Shown: one piece after another, positions 7,788 through 15,823 of the stretch
Layout of the letters: the number at the start of each line of letters is the position of its first letter
Numbering within the stretch: position 1 is the stretch's first letter
Assembly (NCBI RefSeq): GCF_041435195.1
Contig: NZ_CP108106.1
Coordinates: forward strand, 62,001 to 126,000
Reading direction: 5' to 3'
DNA from: Streptomyces sp. NBC_00224
Lineage (GTDB): Bacteria; Actinomycetota; Actinomycetes; Streptomycetales; Streptomycetaceae
Length of the DNA stretch: 64,000 nucleotides
Program-made: the position numbers and the translations under genes
The notes under the pieces: generated by a model
What the model saw: the letters and a program-made list of their open reading frames with translations, nothing else
What the model was told of the DNA's origin: nothing
The model's database searches: none

Positions 7788-9035
7788 TCAGGGGGTGCGC
7801 AGGTCGCGGCGGAGGGCATCGATCGAAGTCCGTGTGACGTGGCCGGCGGTGACCAGGCGGGCCAGCTGGCCTTCGCAGACGAGGTGCCACTTGCGGGCGA
7901 CCCGTTCGGCGGGCCGGTCGAAGCAGACGGTGAGGGAGTCGGTGGTGCGGGTGGGGTGAACGCCGGCCAGGGTGAGCTGCTCGACGGCGTACTGGACGGT
8001 TGCCAGGCAGCCAAGAACGTGGGCGCGTAGGCCGGAGTGCCCGATGCGCCGCAGCACACACCAGAGGAGCAGGGCGGCCAGGCCGCTGCGGGAGTGGCCG
8101 TGCTTCTGGCTGGTGGCCTGGCCGTAGGTGCTGGCCAGCAGGGGCGCCGCGACGTGGTGTCGGCGGGTCAGGACGACGCCGCACGGGATGAGGGCGTCGA
8201 GGATTTCGTGGCCGCTGATGGAGAGGGAGTCGACGCCGTGGGCAAAGTTCCAGCGGGGTGCGGAAGGCGCGTGGGCGGCGATCAGCCCGCCGCAGGCGGC
8301 GTCGGCATGGACATGGACACCCCCCGCCGTTGCAGCCGATTGACGGAGTTCGGTGACGTCGTCGTACGCGCCGCGCATGACCGTTCCGATCGTTGCGACC
8401 ACGATGGCTCCTGGGCCGCGCCCGGCGTGGGGACGGATGCGGCGCTGGAGGAGCGCCGCGCTCTTCAGGGCCTGTGGGTCCATTGCCCCGTCACGCGTGG
8501 TGGGTATGGTCACGAGCTTCATGCCGAGGAGGTCCGCGGCTGTGGCGACGCTGTCGTGGGCCTGGTCGGAGGCGTAGACGGCGGCGTCGGGCAGCCGACG
8601 GCGGGCGGTGGCGAGGCCGAACAGGAGTCCCTCGCTGTCACTGGGCGTGACGTAGCCGAAGGTGTCCTTGGGGCGCGCTTGGGCGGTCTGGGCGATGAAG
8701 CGGACCACGGCCTGCTCGTAGGCCCTGGTGTCGATGGTGCAGGCATCGTTGTTGATCGGATCAACCACGCTGTTGAACAGCGCGCCCGTGGCGGAGCCGA
8801 GGTCGGGGGAAGCGAAGGCACGGTTGCCGGCGAAGCCAGGGATGCGCGGTGTCTTGGCACGCAGTGCAGCGATCAGAGCGAGGACTTGGACAGCGTCGTC
8901 GAGCGGGTCCGAGGGGAGTTCACCGACGTACAGTGCGGTTTCAGCCGGGCATACCGGCGTCCAAGTCGTCCTGCGCTCCGGCATTCCCGGTGCGGCCGGT
9001 TTGTTGGCACATATGGGATCGGGTGGCGATGTCAT
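7788..9035 (-). CDS. PLP-fold group II decarboxylase homologue lacking the catalytic lysine
   Basis: A 415-residue protein similar to bacterial PLP-dependent histidine decarboxylases. It has the early GYVTPSDSEGLLFGL (about 127-142), the ring-stacking His in SDQAHDSV (H160), the pyridine-binding Asp in HVHADAACGG (D245) and LSISGHEILDALIPCG at 271-286. In active enzymes the last motif reads SGHK, with the lysine carrying PLP; here it is E277, encoded by GAA at 8205-8207. Ordinary decarboxylation is therefore unlikely unless another lysine substitutes. The ATG overlaps the stop of the upstream ATP-grasp gene by four bases. Confidence 0.8.
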   Translation of the reverse strand: MTSPPDPICANKPAAPGMPERRTTWTPVCPAETALYVGELPSDPLDDAVQVLALIAALRAKTPRIPGFAGNRAFASPDLGSATGALFNSVVDPINNDACTIDTRAYEQAVVRFIAQTAQARPKDTFGYVTPSDSEGLLFGLATARRRLPDAAVYASDQAHDSVATAADLLGMKLVTIPTTRDGAMDPQALKSAALLQRRIRPHAGRGPGAIVVATIGTVMRGAYDDVTELRQSAATAGGVHVHADAACGGLIAAHAPSAPRWNFAHGVDSLSISGHEILDALIPCGVVLTRRHHVAAPLLASTYGQATSQKHGHSRSGLAALLLWCVLRRIGHSGLRAHVLGCLATVQYAVEQLTLAGVHPTRTTDSLTVCFDRPAERVARKWHLVCEGQLARLVTAGHVTRTSIDALRRDLRTP

Positions 9036-10276
9036 GCGGTTCGCCCGTACAGGCCGAAGTCCTCGGCGGCCCGGATCGCCTGGTAGTCACGGTTGATGGC
9101 CCGCATGTCCTCGGCGGCGAGCAGGAACCAGCCCGCCACCTGACCGGCGCTCACGGCGGTGCCTGCGATCAGCGGGGTGTGGGCGGCCACGGTCGGAAGG
9201 CTGGTGAGGGTGTGCAGCAGCTCCGGGTTCACCACGCCGTCCTGGCGGGGCAGCAGCGCGACCTTAGTCGTGTGTGCCTGGCGGACCGGGCGGGCCTCTT
9301 CGCGCCGGCCGGTGAGAATCAGGTGCACGGTGTCGGCGACCGGGTCGTGGCCGGTCGCCGCGCGGAGCGCCTCGGGCGCGAATTCCGTGCCAGCATCGGT
9401 GCGCAGGGCGGTGAGGGTGGGGCCTCGGTCGGGTGTGTAGACGACGGTGACCTGGGCGGGGCCGTAGCGCACGCCCAAGATGGTGAGGGCGCGCTGGGTG
9501 TAGCGGGTGAGCGCGCGGGCCAGGATGCCTCGGCGGCTGACCAGGTCGGCTCGGTCAATCTGCCGTTCGCGCGTGTGGCTCTCGCACCAGATGGCGGTGA
9601 CGGTGTGGGCGTCGTTGCCGTCGTGGGAAGGTCCGCTCATGGTGTGGATACGGAACTGGGTGCCGGGGTGGTGCTCGCGCAGGACGAGCGGCTGGCTGTC
9701 GCGGTGTTGCTGGCGATGCCAGGCGGCACGGATGTCGGCGGGTGTGCGGCAGAGCGCCCCGGGGTGTGTCCGGGCGGGGTCAGGGTGTTCCACGACGAGC
9801 TGGGGCAGGCGGGTGAACCGGGTCCAGCGCAGGGCCTCGCCGAGGCTGGCCGTGCGGATGAGGCGTGGGGCGCTGAGCCCGGCATCGCGCAGGGTCGCGC
9901 TGGTCCAGGCGGTGTCGCGGCGCAGGTCGGCGGTGGCGGGGGCGTTGCCGGGCAGCCCGAGGCGGGCGGCGAGACGGTCGGCCAGCTCGCATCCTGCCGG
10001 TGAGCCTGCCACGACGGCTGTGGTGCCCGCGTGGGCGAGGTCACGTGCCGTCCGGCGCAGGCTGCCGGTGTGGGTGATCTGGTTGATGAGGCGCGACGGA
10101 GCGGCGCCGGCCTGGAGCGTCCCGGGCAGGGTGACGGGGATGCAGGACCAGCCGTGCCGGGCCAGGGCGGGTGCGTAGGGGGTGCCGGTGTCGGCGGGGG
10201 CGATCACGGCGGCGACTCCCGCGGCGGTGGGGGCGTCCGGTCCTGTGGCGCTGGTGCGGGTGGGGCTGAGAATCAT
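9032..10276 (-). CDS. ATP-grasp-like ligase
   Basis: A 414-residue protein starting at ATG 10276 with AGGAG upstream. The first ~100 residues form a Rossmann-like preATP-grasp region (AAVIAPADTG, TTAVVAGSPAGCELAD). Next come DTAWTSATLRDAGLSAPRLI, where ATP-grasp enzymes place the lid helix, and QLVVEHP/PLVLREHHPG segments resembling the nucleotide-binding strands. Metal-binding residues near the C terminus are hard to pinpoint, so it is a divergent member. Such enzymes join a carboxylate to an amine with ATP. It is coupled to the PLP-fold gene by an ATGA overlap and lies 21 bp after the other ATP-grasp gene. Confidence 0.65.
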   Translation of the reverse strand: MILSPTRTSATGPDAPTAAGVAAVIAPADTGTPYAPALARHGWSCIPVTLPGTLQAGAAPSRLINQITHTGSLRRTARDLAHAGTTAVVAGSPAGCELADRLAARLGLPGNAPATADLRRDTAWTSATLRDAGLSAPRLIRTASLGEALRWTRFTRLPQLVVEHPDPARTHPGALCRTPADIRAAWHRQQHRDSQPLVLREHHPGTQFRIHTMSGPSHDGNDAHTVTAIWCESHTRERQIDRADLVSRRGILARALTRYTQRALTILGVRYGPAQVTVVYTPDRGPTLTALRTDAGTEFAPEALRAATGHDPVADTVHLILTGRREEARPVRQAHTTKVALLPRQDGVVNPELLHTLTSLPTVAAHTPLIAGTAVSAGQVAGWFLLAAEDMRAINRDYQAIRAAEDFGLYGRTA

Positions 10277-10297
10277 GGCGAGACTCCTGGTGGGTGG

Positions 10298-11551
10298 TCA
10301 GGCCGTGCCGGGCTGGATGTGGATACCGGTGCGCTCTTCGACGAGCTGGAGTCGCTTGCGGCAGGAGGAGGGGTCGCCACCGGTGACGACAGCCAGGGCG
10401 GTGCGGTCTCGGATGCTGGCGTGGGGCGGCGCGCAGACGTGTTCGCCAGGCAGCGCGGTCCACACGAGCCGTTCCAGCCACGCAGCCTGAATCCCGCAGT
10501 GCACCGCGGTGACCTGACCGGTGACGCAGGGGTAAAAGAACCGTACGGCGGCGCATCGGCTCTGGCGGGGCACCAGATCGAGGTCGGCGCCCGTGGCAAG
10601 ATCGGCTGCGATCTGCGGCAGGTTAAGGCCCGTGGCCAGGTACACAAGGTGGGGAATGAGATCGCTGGCGAGAGTGGCGCCGATCTCCGTGATGCGCGGC
10701 CCCTGGTGGGTCAGCCGCATCTGGACGTGGACCACGCCGCGTGAGAGGCCCACCACGGCCACGGCCGACGCGGCGAGCTGGCCGATCCGGGGATCGCGGA
10801 GGACGGGGTCGGTGGCGTCCACGAGATGTCCGGTTTCCAGGACTGAGGGCTGATCCTCCGTGAAGGTGCGGCTGACGGCTGCCACGTGCACGGTGTCGCG
10901 GTCGAAGACCACGCACTCCACGCCGATCTCGGGGCCGTCCATGTACGCCTCGATCAGCGCCCCGCCTCTACCGGCGCACTGCCCTCCCGGCTGGTAGGAA
11001 TCCCGGACGGTTACGAAGGCCTCGCGTATCTCGCGAGGGCTCTGGGCACGGTGACCCCCCGCATAGCCGCTGAGAATGCGGGGTTTGAGGACGACCGGTC
11101 CGTCGAGCGCGCTCGCGTGCTCGACGGCGGCGTCGGCGTCACCGGCAAGGGCGGGGGTGGTAGAAGGGATGTCGACGCCTGTGAGCAAGGACTGGGCAAG
11201 GTGCTGGTCGCGGCAGGCGGTCGCCGAGGTGGGAGTGTTCCCGGGCCCGGGGAAGAGGTGGGCCAGCCAGGCTGCGAGTTCAACGTGCTGGTCCTGGTAG
11301 GTAAGGACCCCAGCGACCCCGCGGCCCGTGGCGATTGCCTCTACGGCCCGGATGGCGTCCTCGTCAGAGGCCAGGTCTACCTCGACCGTCACAGCGCTGA
11401 CGTCACACGCCCACTGCCCCGGTTTCTTATCGAGCAAGGCAATCGGATAGCGGGCAGCAATGTGCTGGAGCGCGTATCCGCAGTAGACGCGGTCACCGGC
11501 GCCCAAGACGACGAGGAGCGGCGGGCCGGGGCGGGTGTCATCGGAGAACAC
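10298..11551 (-). CDS. ATP-grasp ligase (biotin-carboxylase/amino-acid-ligase type)
   Basis: A 417-residue protein. The start is the GTG at 11551, preceded by AGGA seven bases away; upstream in-frame sequence is unconvincing. LLVVLGAGDRVYCGYAL opens the preATP domain. CRDQHLAQSLLTGVDIPSTTP, then GPVVLKPRILSGYAGGH, supply the ATP-binding lysine strand and the glycine loop. ALIEAYMDGPEIGVECVVF supplies the hinge, and HVQMRLTHQGPRITEIGATL the metal-binding end, with N of the usual E-x-N replaced by G. It probably ligates an amino acid or peptide. It is the first gene of the minus-strand cluster. Confidence 0.8.
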   Translation of the reverse strand: MFSDDTRPGPPLLVVLGAGDRVYCGYALQHIAARYPIALLDKKPGQWACDVSAVTVEVDLASDEDAIRAVEAIATGRGVAGVLTYQDQHVELAAWLAHLFPGPGNTPTSATACRDQHLAQSLLTGVDIPSTTPALAGDADAAVEHASALDGPVVLKPRILSGYAGGHRAQSPREIREAFVTVRDSYQPGGQCAGRGGALIEAYMDGPEIGVECVVFDRDTVHVAAVSRTFTEDQPSVLETGHLVDATDPVLRDPRIGQLAASAVAVVGLSRGVVHVQMRLTHQGPRITEIGATLASDLIPHLVYLATGLNLPQIAADLATGADLDLVPRQSRCAAVRFFYPCVTGQVTAVHCGIQAAWLERLVWTALPGEHVCAPPHASIRDRTALAVVTGGDPSSCRKRLQLVEERTGIHIQPGTA

Positions 11552-11730
11552 AGAGGCGTCCTGACGTGAGGCGGACAGGGCCGGGCGACGCCGGGTCCCT
11601 GAGTCGTGGTGGAGGGGGCACAGAAGAGTGATGTTGTCCGGGCGCGCGCGAGCACTTCGGTAGGCGGGCAGCGCCGTTGGTGTCATCCCGAGGCCGACCG
11701 GTCCCAACTGGCTGCCGGGGCCGGCGGGGT

Positions 11731-11760
11731 GGGGTGCCGCTCGGGGGCGAGCGGCACCCC
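11731..11760. terminator. Perfect 12-bp stem hairpin, likely terminator
   Basis: GGGGTGCCGCTC and its exact complement are separated by a six-base loop. The hairpin sits about 150 bp past the end of the SH3-like gene (minus strand) and 180 bp upstream of the GTG of the ATP-grasp gene. It most likely ends transcription of the former. No U-tract is present, as is usual in streptomycetes. The rest of 11552-11912 holds no gene I can support. Confidence 0.6.
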
Positions 11761-11912
11761 GGCAGCCCCGTCCGTGCGACCGCGCGAGGGGAGATCAGCG
11801 TGGTCGCTGTTCGGGGGCGAACTGGACGGAGCTGCGGCATGAAGACCACCAAGGCGCCTGTGGCTCAGCGCGCCGGGAACCCAGGAAGGTCAGGTCCCGC
11901 AGGGCTCGTGGT

Positions 11913-12254
11913 CTATCGGGGGCAGTTCTCGGGGATACAGGTGTGCCCGCCTTCCCCGGGCGAGTGCAGCAGGTCGCCGCGCACCCACCCGACGACGCCC
12001 GTGCGGTTCACCCGGATCTTCGCCCATTGCGTGTCGCCCGGGTAGGAGTAGTCCAGGGCGGCACACGACCAGCCCTTGTAAGCGACACCCACCGCGACAG
12101 CGCGGGTAGTTGCCTTCGCGCGGACATTGGCCGCGGACGCGGTGATGTAGCAGCGATTGTCGACGGCGTGAGCGGACGTGGCGGTCACGGCAGCAGCTCC
12201 CGTGACGGCCACCGTCAGGGTGAACGCGGCAGCAGTGCGGCTTAACGGCTTCAC
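11913..12254 (-). CDS. Secreted small SH3-like protein
   Basis: A 113-residue protein. The start is set at GTG 12254 because GGAG inside the more upstream ATG codons lies nine bases before it and the signal peptide then begins with VKPLSR. A classical signal sequence (hydrophobic core about 7-24, cleavage near SAHA) is followed by an SH3b-like domain: ASAANVRAKAT (the usual 'LNVRSGPS' strand), GWSCAALDYSYPG, TQWAKIRVNRTGVVGWVRGDLL. Four cysteines (in CYITAS, SCAALD, HTCIP and ENC) probably form disulfides outside the cell. Such domains often bind cell-wall components. It is a single-gene unit. Confidence 0.8.
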   Translation of the reverse strand: MKPLSRTAAAFTLTVAVTGAAAVTATSAHAVDNRCYITASAANVRAKATTRAVAVGVAYKGWSCAALDYSYPGDTQWAKIRVNRTGVVGWVRGDLLHSPGEGGHTCIPENCPR

Positions 12255-13150
12255 AGCAAAACACTCCATGATGGGTGAGAGGAGAGGTAGGGCCGACGGC
12301 GCGGCGAGCGGGCGCAGACAGTGCCCAGTCCACAGGGCACGGCGCGGGCCCGCCGCAGCAGCGGGTCGACTCCACAGGCGGTCAACGCCTCAGTGGACAT
12401 CCGGTAGTGCTGGTAGTGACGTGGCTGAACGGCGGTGTGCTCGGATCCTTGGATCCCGGCGACAAACCGACGGATGCGGGGATTGCCGTGGCTCGAGGTA
12501 CTCAGCCACCGCTTCGCCCGCATCCTGGCCATCGGCGGTCGGCTGACTTGTAAAGGAACTTAGGCGGCAGACACCGCGTGCCGCCATTGACTGAGTGCAC
12601 CATCTGCGAGCCGCCACCTGCCAGTTCTGCACTACGGGCCCCTGTGGGCTTACTGAGGTGCACTGCCGTCGCTCGGGAGGTTCCAGAACTGCCCACTGAA
12701 CAAACTCAGTGACGTGGCGCCAGGCCTGCCCATCCGCCGCGCCAACGTGGTTACTTCTGGGCACGTCAGCGCTAGGCAGGAAGGGGAATGCGGAGCCTGA
12801 CGAGTCCCTTCCTCCGTGCCCTGCGGGCAGGCGTGGGCCACTCGGGCACCTGGCCGGTCGGGGCCTTCGGCGCGGAGCGAAAGGCAAGCTATGCCGCGTC
12901 GGCGATCACTCAGCCGCCGCCTGGTATCTCCAGGCCATCGGTCACATCTACCAGGGGGATCCCCAGTTGGCCCAGATGAGGGGCATCCCGGCTGCACGGT
13001 CTATGGCAGGCCGGCGCGGGCGGCTGGCCAGTGGCTCAGGCTGACCTTTCCGCGACACACTTCGGCGCTGGCCCGCCGGTGAATGGGAAGGCGGGGCGTA
13101 TGCGCGGGGGGGGCGGCTTTCCTGGTACGTGATCATCCCCACGAGATCCG
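12255..13150. other. Intergenic region with degenerate, mostly unreadable sequence
   Basis: No coherent gene is visible in any frame. Short minus-strand stretches around 12500-12700 (PPKFLYKSADRRWPG, RIRRFVAGIQGS) have a faint IS5-type transposase flavour, broken across frames, but I cannot support a family assignment. The region lies between the SH3-like gene and the IS701 remnant and is probably accumulated insertion debris. Confidence 0.35.
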
Positions 13151-13179
13151 TCGCCGATAGCGGCAGCCGGCAATCTAGG

Positions 13180-13885
13180 ACGTAGCCGTTGCCGCGTTCC
13201 TCCAGCGCGGCGCGCAGCCTCGGGTTGCCGCCGTAGACCTCGTCGCCGGCGGCCCATGCGGCCCGGTGGCCGGCGTCCAGGAATCGCGTGACCATGCGGG
13301 CGGCCAGCTCTGGCTTTGTCGCGAACTCCGTCTTGTCACCGAGTCCGGCGGCTCAGCAGCGGTCGGGGTCGGAGTTCCAGGAACGCGGAACATAGAGTTC
13401 CCGGTCGATCGCCGCGTGTCCTCGCGGGGTCGAGTAGGCGAGGTAAACGGCTACCTGGCTGTTCTCGACGCGTCCGGCGGTGCCGGTGTACTGGCGCTGG
13501 ACGCCGACCGTGTCGGTGCCCTTCTTCACGTCGCCGGTCTCGTCGACCGCCAGTACCGCCTGGTCGTCGTGCAGGTGGGCCACCACGTCGTCGCGGACCT
13601 GGTCGGCATCCCACTTGGCCCGGCCGAGCAGGTGCTGCATGCCGTCCGGGGTCTTGTCCCCGGCCCATTCGGCGATGGTCCAGCAGTTCTTGCGGGCAGG
13701 TCCGACAGCAGTCCAAGCACCAACTTCCGGACTCAGAACCGGGGTTCGACCGTGTGAACCGTCCCGCTATCCGGCTCATCAGGCCCTCGAACGCCTCCTG
13801 CCAGTGGGCAGGGTTTACGCTGTGACCTGCGGCCACCGCGTGATCGTTTGTCTTCACACACCGATGATCAACGGGTGGCCACACC
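13180..13885 (-). pseudogene. IS701-family transposase remnant
   Basis: Reads on the minus strand as IAGRFTR, then VLGLLSDLPAR, a frameshift near 13700, WTIAEWAGDKTPDGMQHLL, VDETGDVKKGTDTVGVQRQY, AVDRELYVPRSW-type sequence, an in-frame TGA at 13350-13352, then AAGLGDKTEFATKPELAAR and GDEVYGGNPRLRAALEERG. This order is diagnostic of IS701-family DDE transposases. The C-terminal third (after GYVL) is missing. With a frameshift, a nonsense codon and a truncation, it cannot transpose itself. Confidence 0.8.
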
Positions 13886-13947
13886 CGTCTCCACAGCGCG
13901 TCAGGCTCGCGCAGCGTCTGTCTGCCGTTCCTGTGTCAGGAGGACTT

Positions 13948-14352
13948 GTGCAACGTGGCGAAGTCTGGTGGGTCCAGTTCGACGAGCGGCGGCCGGTCGT
14001 GCTGCTGTCGGGAGACGACGCGTCCGGGATCCAGGTGATGCAGGTCGTCGCTCCGGCGGGCGTCGACATTAGCGGTCTGGGTATCGAAGTGATGGTGGGC
14101 GCCGGTGAAGGGCTGCCGTTCGAAGGCGTGCTGCGGCTCGCGTTGCCGCGTCCGGGCTTCACCCCTTGCACGTGGCTGACCACCGTGTCCCGGGACGACC
14201 TGATCGAGCGAGCGGCCGTCCTGTCCTCCGCGAAGCTCAGCGAGATTGAGAACGCCCTCCGACTCGCTGAACAAGCGCAGGAGCAGACCCCGGCGACGAC
14301 CGCGAAGCTCAGCGAGATAAGGAACGCCCTCCGTCTCGGTGAACTCGGGTAG
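13948..14352 (+). CDS. MazF/PemK-like toxin-fold protein with duplicated C-terminal tail
   Basis: A 134-residue protein starting at GTG 13948, just after AGGAGG. VQRGEVWWVQFDERRPVVLLS at the start and EGVLRLALPRPGFTPCTWLTTVSRDDL in the middle follow the PemK/MazF ribonuclease fold (opening GevwwvdfG-like strand; the R-x-x-T/S region near the active site). Unlike most members, the usual Pro/Arg catalytic pair is not clear, so it may be a non-toxic relative. No antitoxin-like gene precedes it; only an IS701 remnant does. The tail repeats AKLSEI(E/R)NALRL twice. Confidence 0.65.
   Translation: MQRGEVWWVQFDERRPVVLLSGDDASGIQVMQVVAPAGVDISGLGIEVMVGAGEGLPFEGVLRLALPRPGFTPCTWLTTVSRDDLIERAAVLSSAKLSEIENALRLAEQAQEQTPATTAKLSEIRNALRLGELG
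14230..14344 (+). repeat. Two 43-bp direct repeats inside the MazF-like gene
   Basis: Copies at 14230-14272 and 14302-14344, 72 bp (24 codons) apart, differ at only a few bases. Each encodes AKLSEI(E/R)NALRL(A/G)E. The in-frame spacing means the duplication lengthened the protein tail without breaking the gene. Confidence 0.85.
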
Positions 14353-14644
14353 AGGGAGAAGGAGCCGACGGCGTGGGCGGTCTCGGCCAGACGGTCGACG
14401 CTGTCCGACTGTCGCCTCGGCGCCCCTCACCATCGAGATCACGATCTACGGCTGGAGTAATTACGTGAACCTACCCCCGGGGAATAACGGGGCTCTGTCG
14501 CTGATCTTGTGACCCGGCTCTGGGCAATCGCGAGCACTGCGGGAGTCGAGACGCCGTCATGCTGATGACAGTCGGGATCCTGACCCGGTAAATTAGCGAT
14601 CTTCGGCTGGCGCAAGCTCCCGGAGTCCCCAAAGGCAAACGCCC

Positions 14645-15406
14645 ATGATGAACCTCGATCAGCCCCGCGCACGAATTCGCCTCGACGCCGCGCTGGACGG
14701 ACTGGCCGTCACCTTCCGCGGGATGACCGCTCACCCCGACGAGTCCAACTGCGAGTGCCACTGGGGCAGCGCGGAAGACCTCGCGCAGCTCAAGGTGGCG
14801 GACTCGGAGCTGGACCCCGATCTCCTCCAGCGCACATGGCAGGCCATCGACTGGAGCGATCACGCCTCCGTGCTGCGCCGGATCCTGCCCCAGTTCGCCT
14901 CGGCCCTCGTCAGCGGCCTCATCGAGCCCCTCTTCGGCATGGAGGAGGTCGGGCGTTCATTCGCTCTCGGCCACTGGCAGCAGTGGCCTGCCGAGCAGGC
15001 CACTGCAGTGGAGGAATTCCTGCAGGCCTGGTGGGCCTGCACCCTCACCGATCCGGATCCCTCCATACCTGCGCATGACCTCCTCGCCCTCAGTGCCGAG
15101 GCCACGGGCACGCTGAGCCCGTGGCTCAACACCTGGCAAGCGCTGAGTGACCCTGTAGCCGACCGACACCTGGCCGAAGCGGCAGCGCACTGGGAGTACG
15201 AACTGCTCGGCGACCAACTTCCCTGGCGGGCTTGGGAGAACGAGGAAGAGATGCGCGCCGAGCTGACTGCCTGGCTTGTCCGCCACACGCCTGCCCGGCT
15301 TCGTGCCTGTGGCGCATCCGAGGATCTACTTCACCGGATACGCCTGCTCGGCGTCACCGGACCCGACCGCTGGGAGGACCCGCACTGGCCCGGCCACCGC
15401 TACTGA
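14645..15406 (+). CDS. Hypothetical acidic cytosolic protein
   Basis: A 253-residue protein starting at ATG 14645 (or 14648), with AAAGG about a dozen bases upstream. It contains an early HPDESNCECHWGSAEDLAQL motif and is rich in Trp and acidic residues (WQAIDWSDHASVLRRILPQFASAL, AWENEEEMRAELTAWL). There is no signal peptide or membrane segment. I do not recognise a characterised family; proteins with the CECHWGS motif occur in streptomycetes without a known role. It stands alone between two insertion-element scraps. Confidence 0.7.
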   Translation: MMNLDQPRARIRLDAALDGLAVTFRGMTAHPDESNCECHWGSAEDLAQLKVADSELDPDLLQRTWQAIDWSDHASVLRRILPQFASALVSGLIEPLFGMEEVGRSFALGHWQQWPAEQATAVEEFLQAWWACTLTDPDPSIPAHDLLALSAEATGTLSPWLNTWQALSDPVADRHLAEAAAHWEYELLGDQLPWRAWENEEEMRAELTAWLVRHTPARLRACGASEDLLHRIRLLGVTGPDRWEDPHWPGHRY

Positions 15407-15519
15407 TCCACCGAACCGCACGGTGCTACCTGCCCACCTACCCAGGCACGTGGGCCCAAACAGGCCGCGTCACAAGATCTGCGACAGAGCCGAATAACGC
15501 GATCGTCCACACACGTCAT

Positions 15520-15720
15520 CCTCGAGCCGAAGCCGAGCTTGTGCAGCAGGTGTTCCCAGGCGATCCCGGCATGCAGCTCGAACAGGGTCCCCTGGAACAC
15601 CAGCCGGTCCGGATGCCGCTTTCGCCCGGCATGACGGGCTCGCCGCTCAACCTTGGGCAGCAGCGGTTCGACCACCGCCCACATCTCGTCGTCGACATCC
15701 CACGGCTCCGGCCGAGCCAC
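15520..15720 (-). pseudogene. IS5-family transposase N-terminal fragment
   Basis: The minus strand reads WDVDDEMWAVVEPLLPKVERR, RHPDRLVFQGTLFELH and GIAWEHLLHKLGFGS, the standard N terminus of streptomycete IS5-type transposases. The homology stops abruptly at GFGSRMTC, so the catalytic part is gone. Confidence 0.75.
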
Positions 15721-15823
15721 CCCCCACCCCCACCCCCAGGATCAACAGCCCCGGAGTGATCCAACCGCCTCGAAGATCATTTAGTGAGGGATTGCAAGAG
15801 CAACAGTGGCCGGTGTTGGGTTG

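Noticed and set aside
9032..11551. The two ATP-grasp genes as graspetide maturases for the PIMT peptides
   Set aside because: They lie more than 22 kb from the nearest cassette in their own coupled cluster and have no precursor-like ORF beside them.
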